From Christensenella sp. UBA5489 (lineage in GTDB: Bacteria; Bacillota; Clostridia; Christensenellales; UBA1242), in NCBI GenBank assembly GCA_002424095.1, contig DIPL01000022.1, forward strand, positions 1 through 26,806: a stretch of DNA of 26,806 nt. Reading direction: 5' to 3'. A model generated the notes under the pieces. The model was not told the DNA's origin, did not search any database, and worked only from the letters and a program-made list of their open reading frames with translations. Positions 8,310 to 16,238 of this stretch are shown piece after piece (position 1 is the stretch's first letter; each line of letters starts with the position of its first letter). The translations under genes were made by a program, and so were the position numbers.

Positions 8310-8504
8310 ATGAATTATTGTGATAAAATTAAACACATTAGAAATAAATTAATATTTAGCCAACAAATGCTTGCTGACAAAATTGGAGTATCCTTTGCAA
8401 CTGTAAATAGATGGGAAAAAGGGAAAACAATACCAAACTATGAAGCTAGAAGAAAAATTGAACGTCTTTGTGCTGAAAACAACATTACTATGGAAGAGGT
8501 TTAA
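8310..8504 (+). CDS. XRE-family regulator of the R-M operon (putative controller)
   Basis: A 64-residue helix-turn-helix protein. MLADKIGVSFATVNRWEKG (about residues 19-37) is a textbook XRE HTH with recognition helix SFATVNRWE. It starts with ATG and ends four bases before the methyltransferase start, so the two are cotranscribed and probably translationally coupled. Small HTH proteins immediately upstream of methyltransferases commonly set the timing of methylase and nuclease expression. That role fits the direct repeats just upstream but is not shown. Confidence 0.85.
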   Translation: MNYCDKIKHIRNKLIFSQQMLADKIGVSFATVNRWEKGKTIPNYEARRKIERLCAENNITMEEV

Positions 8505-8508
8505 CAAG

Positions 8509-10917
8509 ATGAAAAAATATACATATGTGTCTTTATTTAGCAGTGCAGGCGTCGGTTGCTATGGTTTTAAGATGGAAGATTTTGAGTGCATAGCAACTAA
8601 CGAGTTATTACCAGTAAGGATGAATGTACAAAAACACAATCAGAAATGCAAATATGATAGTGGATATATTACTGGAGATATAACAAATAAAATTGTTAAA
8701 GAAAAATTATATGATGAAATTGACAAATGGAAAAAAGAAGAAGATTTAACCAGCGTTGATGTGGTAATTGCCACACCTCCTTGTCAAGGTATGTCTACCG
8801 CTAATTACAAAAAGAAAAATGAATTAAAGAGAAATTCTTTAGTGGTTGAAGCTATTGAAATTATTGAGAAAATTCAACCAAAGATTTTTGTTTTTGAAAA
8901 TGTTTCTGCTTTTATGAAATCGCTTTGTGAAGATTTTAATAATGAAACAATGACTATTAGCGAATGTATTGATAAACATTTATCAAAAAATTATAACATA
9001 TATTCCAAAGTTATAAATTTTAAAGATTATGGTGTACCATCAAGTCGTCCAAGAATAATTGTAGTTGGAACATTAAAATCATTAATTAATATTTCACCTT
9101 TAAATATATTCCCTTTAACAAAACCAAATATTTCTGTAAAAGAAGCTATTGGGGACTTGCCAAAACTAGAATTTGGAGAGATCGATGATAACGATATCTA
9201 TCATTTCTTTAGGAAATATCCTATTTACATGAGAGAATGGATATCTCATACACGTGAGGGAGAAAGTGCTTTTAACAATGAGAATTCTTTATTACCTTAT
9301 AAAATTAAAGATGGGAAACGCATTCAATTAAAAGGCTCTTACATGGGCAATAAATTTAGAAGAATGTTTTGGAATCAAGCAGCTCCTTGTATAGCTACCA
9401 GAAATGATCAATTAGCAAGCCAGAGCACTATTCATCCTGATCAAGATAGAGTTTTATCAATAAGAGAATTGATGAATGTAATGAGTATACCAAATAGTTT
9501 TAAATGGGCTAATAACTTACCATCAAACATGTCTTTACATGAAAAAGAATTGTTTTTAAAGAAAAGTGAATTAAACATAAGAAGATCAATTGGTGAAGCA
9601 GTACCAACTGAAATTATGAGATCCATTGCATATAATATAAAAGAGATGCTTGACTTTGAAAATTATGTGAATTCAAAACAAAAAGTTTTAAATAATGAAA
9701 GTTTTTATATGAGTGCTTATAATATAGAAATGGGACTAGATAATATAAAAGAAACTGGATCCTTTTATACCCCACAAAGCGTAGTTTTTGATGCTTTAAA
9801 AAACATTAAAATTGATTCTCTAAATAAAATTAAAGTATTAGAACCTTCAGTTGGTATGGGTGCCTTTCTACCTCAATTATTTAGAATTCTTGCAGACTGC
9901 AATGAAATTGAAATTGATGTTTATGATATTGATAAAGCAATATTAAATAAACTAGAATCAATTATAAATAAAATTGGTTACTCAAAAAATAATATTAAGA
10001 TAAATTTCCATTGTGAAGATTTTCTTTTAGCAGATATAAATGAAAAATACACGTTAATAGTAGGCAATCCTCCATATTTAAAGGTAAGAGGGAAAGAACT
10101 TGCATCGTATAGGAACAAAATAGATGATAAATCTATTTCTAATATATTTGGCTTTTTTATGAAAAAAGTTCTATCCTTATCTAAAGAAATAGCTTTTATA
10201 ATACCAAAAACTTTCTTAATGACTCCTGAATTTAATAATTTAAGAAAAGATTATCAAGATCAATTTTCTATTGTCTCAATTACCGACTACGGAGTATCCT
10301 TCTTTAAAACAGTATTTGTTGAAATAATTTCAATTCATTTTAAAGAAAAACATACTGATGATATTATAATAGAAAATAAAAGGGATTTATATTTAATAAG
10401 AAGCCCTCAAAAATACATCTATCATGATAAATGTTGGTTGATATATAGAGATAAGTGGTTCGATGATTACATAGTGAAATTAAAATTAGATGTATTTGAT
10501 TTTTATAGAGATAGGCAATTAACTAACAAGTATTTACTAAATAATGGAAAAGTTAGAGTTTTGAAATCTAAAAATCTTCAAGATAATGGAGAGATTATAA
10601 ATATAATAAATTATGACAAATATATAAATGATGTCGATATGTTTAACGTTAAAAAGTATATGAATGAAAATAATATTATAATTACCAATTTCACTTACAA
10701 TATTAGAGCAACATACTTACCTAAAAATTCTATTGTGAATGGATCATTTGCAGTTTTAATGCTAAAAAACGAATCTGATAGAGAAAAAGTTGATCTTTCT
10801 TTATATTCAACTAATGATTTTAGAAAATATTATGCAATTGTAAAAAATAATTCAAAATTCACTATAAATATTGATTCAAATTCTGTTTATTACATAGGAG
10901 TTAAAAATGATAAATAA
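8509..10917 (+). CDS. Bifunctional DNA methyltransferase: C5-cytosine domain fused to N6-adenine domain
   Basis: 802 residues with two complete SAM-dependent methyltransferases. Residues 1-385 are a C5-cytosine enzyme: motif I LFSSAGVGCYGF (9-20), motif IV PPCQG with catalytic Cys92, ENV at 130-132, SSRPR at 178-182, and C-terminal motif IGEAVPTEI near 361-369. Residues 400-802 are a gamma-type adenine enzyme: motif X-like TGSFYTPQSVV (416-426), motif I VLEPSVGMGAF (443-453), catalytic NPPY (520-523), then a long target-recognition region. Such fusions are known in systems recognising asymmetric sites (Esp3I-type), where each strand needs a different mark. The ATG at 8509 follows GAGGT at a good distance; an in-frame GAAG-led extension to 8440 would overlap the XRE gene. 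The endonuclease gene overlaps its 3' end by 11 bases. Confidence 0.93.
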   Translation: MKKYTYVSLFSSAGVGCYGFKMEDFECIATNELLPVRMNVQKHNQKCKYDSGYITGDITNKIVKEKLYDEIDKWKKEEDLTSVDVVIATPPCQGMSTANYKKKNELKRNSLVVEAIEIIEKIQPKIFVFENVSAFMKSLCEDFNNETMTISECIDKHLSKNYNIYSKVINFKDYGVPSSRPRIIVVGTLKSLINISPLNIFPLTKPNISVKEAIGDLPKLEFGEIDDNDIYHFFRKYPIYMREWISHTREGESAFNNENSLLPYKIKDGKRIQLKGSYMGNKFRRMFWNQAAPCIATRNDQLASQSTIHPDQDRVLSIRELMNVMSIPNSFKWANNLPSNMSLHEKELFLKKSELNIRRSIGEAVPTEIMRSIAYNIKEMLDFENYVNSKQKVLNNESFYMSAYNIEMGLDNIKETGSFYTPQSVVFDALKNIKIDSLNKIKVLEPSVGMGAFLPQLFRILADCNEIEIDVYDIDKAILNKLESIINKIGYSKNNIKINFHCEDFLLADINEKYTLIVGNPPYLKVRGKELASYRNKIDDKSISNIFGFFMKKVLSLSKEIAFIIPKTFLMTPEFNNLRKDYQDQFSIVSITDYGVSFFKTVFVEIISIHFKEKHTDDIIIENKRDLYLIRSPQKYIYHDKCWLIYRDKWFDDYIVKLKLDVFDFYRDRQLTNKYLLNNGKVRVLKSKNLQDNGEIINIINYDKYINDVDMFNVKKYMNENNIIITNFTYNIRATYLPKNSIVNGSFAVLMLKNESDREKVDLSLYSTNDFRKYYAIVKNNSKFTINIDSNSVYYIGVKNDK

Positions 10918-11155
10918 AATTTTAAACCTATTGTCAGACGTTTCTTTGGCAAAGAAAACTGGAAGATTTCTTAGTGACAAATCATATGCTTATGATGATA
11001 TATTTTTTATTTCAAAATACATATTAGAAACAGCAGATGCTGAAAATATTTTTAATAAAAGCACCGAAATTAAGCGTGTAGATGAATATATAAAGGATAT
11101 TTTTCAACTCAGAGGAAAGGGTCAGGCTCAACAAATTATCTTACTGAAGCATTGA
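10907..11155 (+). CDS. HNH restriction endonuclease, N-terminal part (frame broken)
   Basis: An 82-residue reading frame starting at an ATG inside the methyltransferase 3' end, with AGGAG 6 bases upstream. It is the N-terminus of the nuclease that continues in another frame from 11122. Its last 12 residues (after RGKG) read as out-of-frame sequence. A -1 shift there gives RGKGSGSTNYLTEALNLL, which runs on smoothly into the larger downstream frame. The shift point coincides with A AAG GGT at 11116-11122, a -1 slippery pattern; loss of one G from a longer G-run would look the same. Full-length product by shift: about 443 residues. Confidence 0.8.
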   Translation: MINKILNLLSDVSLAKKTGRFLSDKSYAYDDIFFISKYILETADAENIFNKSTEIKRVDEYIKDIFQLRGKGQAQQIILLKH

Positions 11156-12237
11156 ATTTACTTACTTATTCTAATGTATTACATAAATTAGATAGCAATA
11201 AATTCAAAATACTCAACATAGATATACTAAAATTCATTACAGAAAAAATTGAAAACTCTTACATTTTCTTATACACTGTAGTATATAAAACGTTTTTTAA
11301 CGATAATCTAATAGAAACATATAAAGAATTTATAAATGCAAAAGAAGAAAAAGAAAAAAAATTAGCTTTGCTAAAACTGCTTCAAGAATTCAAATCTAAA
11401 TCAATAAGCATTGGAGGACGTTACGACAAAAAGGAAACAAATTGGTCTAAACAACTTGTGAAATATGCCAGCAATGTTTTAAGTTTTGCAAACGAAGGAG
11501 AATATATTGCTAGAACACTAAATTTAAGTAAGGATAAGAAAACCTCAACATTTAAATTAGTTGACATTAATGACATCTCTATAAATATCGAAGGCACAAG
11601 AACAAATGCTAACTCCAAGAAAATTAACGACTATGTATATAAATTTGATAAAAAATATGTTCAAAAAGAGCTTAATGAAATTTTATTTAAAAACTTTAAT
11701 TTAGATAATTATTCGATGTCGGAAACTAGTCATATAGCAGAAGACTTGGCTTCTTTAAAAATAGAAAAGATAATCAAGGAAACCAATAAAGAAGAATATA
11801 TTTCAAAATATGAACAAAACCAATTTATAGAAAGAATTACAAAATCAAGAAATAATAATATACAACGGACTTTTAAAGACGGTCTATTAAAAAACAATTC
11901 ACATAAATGTCCTATTTGTGGATTTGAGTACGAGGATTTTTTAATTGCAAGTCATATAAAGCCTTATGCAAAATGCGATGATACGTATGATGCAATCAAT
12001 AATTATAATGGTTTTTTACTTTGTCCTAATCATGATAAATTATTTGAAGGTGCAAGGCTTATGACAATTGACGCAAATACCGGTAAAATAATACTTTCAC
12101 AAGATGTAATAGCCAGTAAAGATTTCGGGTATTTAAATGACACTTATGTCGATAAAAGCTTAGTGGAATGTGAACGTAGACATTATCTTAAATGGCACAA
12201 TGAAGAATTCTCTAGACATAACAAAATTAAATTATAA
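11152..12237 (+). CDS. HNH restriction endonuclease, main part with catalytic domain
   Basis: The open frame continues from the fragment above; in this frame coding character begins at about 11119, and the first formal start is only a TTG at 11152 without a ribosome site, so it is not an independent gene. Residues counted from 11152: a helical region to about 240, then a zinc-supported HNH domain with CPICG, SHIKPY (catalytic His), a GFLLCPNHDKLFE segment and a short C-terminal tail. The SHIKPY/LCPNHDKLF pattern is the HNH type found in restriction enzymes and McrA-like nucleases. Position directly after a dual methyltransferase makes it the cognate nuclease. If the frame break is real and not bypassed, the nuclease is dead while the methylase stays intact. 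Recognition site unknown. Confidence 0.85.
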   Translation: MNLLTYSNVLHKLDSNKFKILNIDILKFITEKIENSYIFLYTVVYKTFFNDNLIETYKEFINAKEEKEKKLALLKLLQEFKSKSISIGGRYDKKETNWSKQLVKYASNVLSFANEGEYIARTLNLSKDKKTSTFKLVDINDISINIEGTRTNANSKKINDYVYKFDKKYVQKELNEILFKNFNLDNYSMSETSHIAEDLASLKIEKIIKETNKEEYISKYEQNQFIERITKSRNNNIQRTFKDGLLKNNSHKCPICGFEYEDFLIASHIKPYAKCDDTYDAINNYNGFLLCPNHDKLFEGARLMTIDANTGKIILSQDVIASKDFGYLNDTYVDKSLVECERRHYLKWHNEEFSRHNKIKL

Positions 12238-12390
12238 TTTTTACTTGCAATTATCAAACAAATGTTCTAATATAATTGTAGCGATTTGAATTTCTGTGAG
12301 TTAGTTTATTTACTTTCTTAATGGTTTGCCCCACCACAAGGTTCAAAAACAGGTTTGACTCCATAATATAATTAAAAATAAACAAAAAAT

Positions 12391-12435
12391 AAAACCCTCC
12401 GAACATCGCTAAAAGCATGATATTTAGAGGGTTTT
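12391..12435 (-). terminator. Terminator of tRNA-Thr
   Basis: AAAACCCTC (12391-12399) pairs with GAGGGTTTT (12427-12435), ending in a T-run on the minus strand just after the tRNA. The preceding gap 12238-12390 shows no gene. Confidence 0.65.
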
Positions 12436-12441
12436 ACGCAT

Positions 12442-12516
12442 TGGAGCTGATGGCGAGGATTGAACTCGCGCTCTCGTGCTTACCAAGCACGTGCTTTACC
12501 ACTAAGCCACATCAGC
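12442..12516 (-). tRNA. tRNA-Thr (anticodon GGU), intact
   Basis: Acceptor GCTGATG/CATCAGC, D-stem GCTT/AAGC, anticodon stem CGTGC/GCACG around loop TTGGTAA (anticodon GGT), T-arm GCGAG/CTCGC. All stems pair perfectly, discriminator U, CCA encoded at 12442-12444. Confidence 0.95.
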
Positions 12517-12572
12517 AAATGGAATTGGCTCCATATTTTCTCAATTTTTTTAACGAGGGTTTGATACCTCAA

Positions 12573-12617
12573 AACTCTTTACCAAGACCTGAATTTTTTA
12601 GTTTTAGGACTTGAACT
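12573..12617 (-). repeat. tRNA-Thr-like remnants upstream of tRNA-Thr
   Basis: AACTCTTTACCAA (12573-12585) differs by one base from AACTCCTTACCAA upstream of the other tRNA-Thr (24269-24281) and contains the complement of the TTGGTAA anticodon loop. GGACTTGAACT (12607-12617) resembles a T-arm and recurs as GGACTTGCAACT at 24261-24272. AGCCACAT near 12630 resembles the 5' end of a tRNA. These may be ruins of earlier tRNA copies, but the pieces are short. The rest of 12518-12959 has no gene. Confidence 0.35.
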
Positions 12618-12670
12618 AATTTTTAAAAAGCCACATAAATTCGCAGTTTCAGCCGCTGAGAATTATTCAT

Positions 12671-12709
12671 TTTTGTCAAGTAATAACATTTTGACAACTT
12701 TTTGACAAC
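12671..12709. repeat. TTTTGACAAC direct repeats near the left island end
   Basis: TTTTGACAAC occurs at 12689-12698 and again at 12700-12709, an 11-base period, with a related TTTTGTCAAG at 12671-12680. Phased short repeats near the end of an integrated element can be recombinase arm sites or a regulator operator. Neither is shown. Confidence 0.4.
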
Positions 12710-12959
12710 AAATTTACATTTTTTAAGTGATTTTTCAAAAAGTCTTTCCTTCTAATTCCTTTCAGCGTTATTAAAACCTTACAATCAGTCCAAAATTGTA
12801 AAAAATTTTTTTAATAAATGTAGAACTTTTATATGAATGTAGAGTTTGCCTTATTTTTTATTTATAATTTTATAGTAATTAAACAATACAATACAGTAAA
12901 TTTGTGAATTAAACTGGTGTTTCAAATGATAAAATAATATTTTTCAGGCAAGATATTAC

Positions 12960-13547
12960 ATGCAAAAACTTTCTGAAGTCAAAACATTTTCAGGCTTGGA
13001 AAATTTTGTTCCAGCTATTCTGCAAAGTGGTATTGAAATATATCCTTACCAAATTGAAGCGTCTCTTTCTGCCCTTGACAATCCTTTTAGAAAAGGTTTT
13101 GTTTTATGTGATGAAGTCGGACTCGGAAAAGGCATCGAGGCTATGCTTGTATTGCTCAAAGACATTATGAAAATAAAAAAATCATCATTAATGTCCCCGT
13201 TAAACTTCTGGAACAGTGGCAGGATATGATTGTAAATAAATTTGGTTTAAAATGTATAGTTCAGGACTTAGATGAAAATGAAGACGAAACGGAAAATTAT
13301 ATAACATTAGTTTCATATCAATATGCAGTTGACAATAAAAGAAAAAATTAGAGAAAAATCATATGATTTAGCAGTATTTGATGAAACTCATCATCTGAGA
13401 AATTTTTATACAAACGAAAACAAAACAGCAACTGTGTTAAATGATTTATTTAAAGATACAAAGAAACTTTTGCTTACCGCCACGCCACTGCAAAAAAATG
13501 TTATGGATCTTTATGGGCTTATGAAATTCATCGATGAATTGTTTTAA
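12960..13547 (+). pseudogene. SNF2/DEAH-type helicase remnant (frameshifted, truncated)
   Basis: Starts as a superfamily 2 helicase: VKTFSGLENFVPAIL, then YPYQIEASL (Q-motif-like), then Walker A DEVGLGKGIEA at about residues 50-60, where the usual Thr of GKT is Gly. Near 13185 the reading moves to another frame (NVPVKLLEQWQDM, expected next in the family), and near 13340 to a third frame carrying SYDLAVFDETHHLRN (Walker B DETH) and LLLTATPLQ (motif III). It stops at 13547. Just after the stop, AVIIFTHNRIMTKLY reads like a motif from the C-terminal helicase lobe, so an internal deletion is possible. Two frameshifts, a damaged Walker A and loss of the second lobe make it non-functional. Related helicases occur in defence and mobile elements. 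Confidence 0.8.
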
Positions 13548-13666
13548 AATGCCGTTATCATCTTTACCCACAATAGAATTATGACTAAGTTGTATAGCAA
13601 TCTTTTGTTCTTTGAAAGGTTGGTTTTACAAACCATAATCTCAACTTCTTGCAAACCTGCAAACCA

Positions 13667-14632
13667 TTATCTTTTAATAAAAATTGAATTTTTCATTTTT
13701 TTGGTGCTAATTAATTTATCTTTATAAAAAGCATCAAAATTATATTTGAATATTGAGGGCAAGTTACTATCTTTTAACAACTTATCAACTTGTCTAGTCG
13801 AACCTTGAAATCTCGGATTTATTTCAATGAAAAAAAGTTTTTCTTCAACATAAATATAATCTAGTCCCAAGACCCCACGATATCCATCTTTTTGAAGTTT
13901 TGAACAAATTAGGTTTGAATATTCAATAAGTTGGTTTTTTAAGTTAGGTAATATTAATGTACCACTGATATCGTATTCTGAACCAATATATTCAATTTTA
14001 TTATTTATTTCCAATAATTGCAGTGATGGAGGAAGAATTTCAATGTTTTTATTGCCAATTATGCAATGAATATTTAAAGGAATATTTTGGTTTTGATATT
14101 TTGAAATAATATAAGTTTCAAAAGGTTTGAGCAACGGTTGTATTGTTTTGAAGGTATCTTTGTTGCAAAAATATGTTTTGGCACCGCCACTTCCAATAGG
14201 AGATTGAATAATTAAAACTTTTGCAATATTTTTTAATATACTAGAATTAATATCAGCCCCCGTTAAATAAACATAGTCAAGCGAAGGCACTAAGTTCTTA
14301 AAATATTTTCTCATTTCGATTTTATTGTCTAATTTTTCAAGCAGTGGAATTTCATTAAGACAAATTTGCTGAACATTTGAGAGAAGTTTGCACTTTGATA
14401 CTAGTAGCGGATTATGTGCCATTATTTGAGTTAGACCTTGTAATTTTGAAATTTCTTTATTATAAATTGAAATTTCAAACTCATTGTTATCTGGGTTCCA
14501 AAATTCAAATGATAATGTTTCATTATAGGATATATTTTTAGAATTATTTTCACCAAACAAAGTAATTGAACCATCAAAAAAATCTGAGTATTCAATGGTT
14601 GCTTGTTTTGGTCCCACAAATAATTTCTTCAT
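13667..14632 (-). CDS. ATP-grasp ligase
   Basis: A 321-residue protein of the ATP-grasp superfamily, which joins a carboxylate to an amine or thiol via an acyl phosphate. The nucleotide loop IIQSPIGSGGAKTYF lies near residues 145-160. The C-terminal catalytic segment YRGVLGLDYIYV...LFFIEINPRFQGST (about 250-285) has the Mg-binding Glu and Asn of EINPR. It resembles carboxylate-amine ligases more than D-Ala ligase or carbamoyl-phosphate synthase. It is the last gene of a tight five-gene minus-strand operon, 10 bases after the radical SAM gene, with GGAG before the ATG. In this context it could form an amide or peptide bond in a small metabolite; the substrates are unknown. The gap 13548-13666 holds only helicase debris. 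Confidence 0.88.
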   Translation of the reverse strand: MKKLFVGPKQATIEYSDFFDGSITLFGENNSKNISYNETLSFEFWNPDNNEFEISIYNKEISKLQGLTQIMAHNPLLVSKCKLLSNVQQICLNEIPLLEKLDNKIEMRKYFKNLVPSLDYVYLTGADINSSILKNIAKVLIIQSPIGSGGAKTYFCNKDTFKTIQPLLKPFETYIISKYQNQNIPLNIHCIIGNKNIEILPPSLQLLEINNKIEYIGSEYDISGTLILPNLKNQLIEYSNLICSKLQKDGYRGVLGLDYIYVEEKLFFIEINPRFQGSTRQVDKLLKDSNLPSIFKYNFDAFYKDKLISTKKMKNSIFIKR

Positions 14633-14642
14633 AAGTTTACTC

Positions 14643-15683
14643 CTATAATGTATTATGTGAACAAGGTTTGCAAAACGGTCCTAATTCTATATCATATTTC
14701 TTGCATATCTTTTCGCTTAATTCTCGTGCTTTTATAAACAATTCAGCATTTGGAGGAAAATTTGCTTCACCATAAGGAAATAACGGTGATAAAACTGGAT
14801 TGCAACCTATTTTTGCCAATTTTTCCACACCTTTTAATGTTTCTTCCAACGGTTCAAGCCCCACAATTAACAAAGAACGAACTTTGTTTTTACCAAAAAT
14901 TTTAACAGCCAAATCTAAAAAATATAGATATCTATCCTGACCAATATCTGCTTTTTCTGGACAATATTTTTGTAGACAATCAGAATTGTTTAGTTCCATG
15001 TTGATTGAAAGTCCACTGATTCCTATTTCTTTCAAATGCTTTAAGTATGATTCATATTCTTCAATGTTTGTATAACTTGTAAAGCCCCTTGGAGTCATCA
15101 TTAAGTCTAAATCCAAATCAGAATATTTTTTTCCAAAATAATCATACATTTCAGTTAATTTAGGCAAATCTTCAACTTTCGCTGAGCCACTGGAAATAAG
15201 AATGTGTCTTACATCACTTTGAGACAATCCAATTTTTAATGCTTTTTCAAGGCCTGATATAGAGTTAAACTCATACTTGAACTCTTTCGCATTGCAAAAT
15301 TTACAAGTATTCATACACCCGCTAATTAATTGAAGACGCAAACGGTCTGTATATGTATTGCAATAAACAGTTATTGTTTTATTTTCGATTATAATTTCAT
15401 CTTTCATATAATTGGGTGGAACAATGATTTCAGTTTTTATTGGGTCTTTATTTGGTTCAACTATAAACAAACTATTATTTTTTTCTATTAACTGAATTGT
15501 TGATGATGGGGTCATTGCAACTGTTGCATATTCGTCTGAAAAAACCAAAGTCAAACCACTACAAGTAATATAGTCTTTCATAAGCCAAATATCAGATTTT
15601 TGATTAAGAATTTGTTTTGCTGCATTACTAATATTAATACCTTGTTCAAACATTTTTGCTTTTAATCTGAAACTTTCTGTCAT
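14643..15683 (-). CDS. Radical SAM enzyme (BioB/HydE-like core)
   Basis: 346 residues. An N-terminal region of about 115 residues of unknown fold precedes the radical SAM barrel, whose 4Fe-4S motif CMNTCKFC places cysteines at 123, 127 and 130. Later segments SINMELNN, FGKNKVRSLLIVGLEP and PVLSPLFPYGEA resemble the biotin synthase/HydE branch. The C-terminus ends GPFCKPCSHNTL, with two closely spaced cysteines and a His that could hold a second metal or cluster. The expected chemistry is radical abstraction by 5'-deoxyadenosyl. A GGAG site precedes the ATG, 10 bases after the GNAT gene. It is not a canonical BioB: the N-terminal extension is unusual and no biotin genes are near. Confidence 0.87.
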   Translation of the reverse strand: MTESFRLKAKMFEQGINISNAAKQILNQKSDIWLMKDYITCSGLTLVFSDEYATVAMTPSSTIQLIEKNNSLFIVEPNKDPIKTEIIVPPNYMKDEIIIENKTITVYCNTYTDRLRLQLISGCMNTCKFCNAKEFKYEFNSISGLEKALKIGLSQSDVRHILISSGSAKVEDLPKLTEMYDYFGKKYSDLDLDLMMTPRGFTSYTNIEEYESYLKHLKEIGISGLSINMELNNSDCLQKYCPEKADIGQDRYLYFLDLAVKIFGKNKVRSLLIVGLEPLEETLKGVEKLAKIGCNPVLSPLFPYGEANFPPNAELFIKARELSEKICKKYDIELGPFCKPCSHNTL

Positions 15684-15693
15684 AATAAAACTC

Positions 15694-16236
15694 CTAGATT
15701 TTTTTATTTGAATTATCTGGATTATCGCTTAAACAAAGTTCAAAACCATATTCCACAAAAGAACAATTTCTTTCAGGGATAATTTCTATATAAACTCCAT
15801 CAACTTGCATAAAACCTTGTTTCTTATATAAATTAATTGCTGGTTTGTTTATATCTATAACTGACAAACGCAAATAAGGAATATTTTTGGATTTTGCAAT
15901 TTCTTTTGCATTTTGAATAATTAACCCACCCATGCCCTGCCTTAGAAAATCAACATTTACGGCAATTCTTGTTAAGTATAAAGCAGGTGAGTTTGGATTT
16001 TTCCATTTAAAATAAGTAGAAATTTGATTTGATTTTGTCATAACGAATGTGCCTGCAATTTTTTTATTTTCAATTAATAAATACAAACTTTCTTCTTCAA
16101 TATCGTAAGCAAATTCTTCAAAAGGATAATAATCATTCCAAATTTTTATATCGTTCTCATACATTTTTTGAACAACTTTTTTAATCATAACTTTTAATTC
16201 GTCTAAGTCATTTTTTGTTGCAAGCCTACAAATCAT
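15694..16236 (-). CDS. GNAT-family N-acetyltransferase
   Basis: 180 residues with the GNAT fold order. The acetyl-CoA pyrophosphate-binding motif is RQGMGG (motif A), after strand LTRIAV. Motif B is LRLSVIDINKPAINLYKKQGF. The N-terminus (CRLATKNDLDELKVM) matches the usual first strand and helix. It starts 2 bases after the preceding small gene, with GGAG before the ATG. Beside an M20 deacylase and an ATP-grasp ligase, it probably acylates an amine of a pathway intermediate or of the product, either as protection during assembly or as self-resistance. The acceptor cannot be read from the sequence. Confidence 0.9.
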   Translation of the reverse strand: MICRLATKNDLDELKVMIKKVVQKMYENDIKIWNDYYPFEEFAYDIEEESLYLLIENKKIAGTFVMTKSNQISTYFKWKNPNSPALYLTRIAVNVDFLRQGMGGLIIQNAKEIAKSKNIPYLRLSVIDINKPAINLYKKQGFMQVDGVYIEIIPERNCSFVEYGFELCLSDNPDNSNKKI

Positions 16237-16238
16237 TA

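Noticed and set aside
8440..8508. N-terminal extension of the methyltransferase to 8440
   Set aside because: It overlaps the XRE gene in another frame, lacks a ribosome site, and adds residues absent from C5 methyltransferase motif I context; ATG 8509 follows GAGGT.
12310..12360. tRNA-like stretch GCCCCACCACAAGGTTCAA before the tRNA-Thr terminator
   Set aside because: No pairing arms can be drawn around it; the resemblance is limited to a T-loop-like GGTTCAA.
12417..12614. 65-codon plus-strand ORF across the first tRNA-Thr
   Set aside because: Antisense shadow of the tRNA; no ribosome site.
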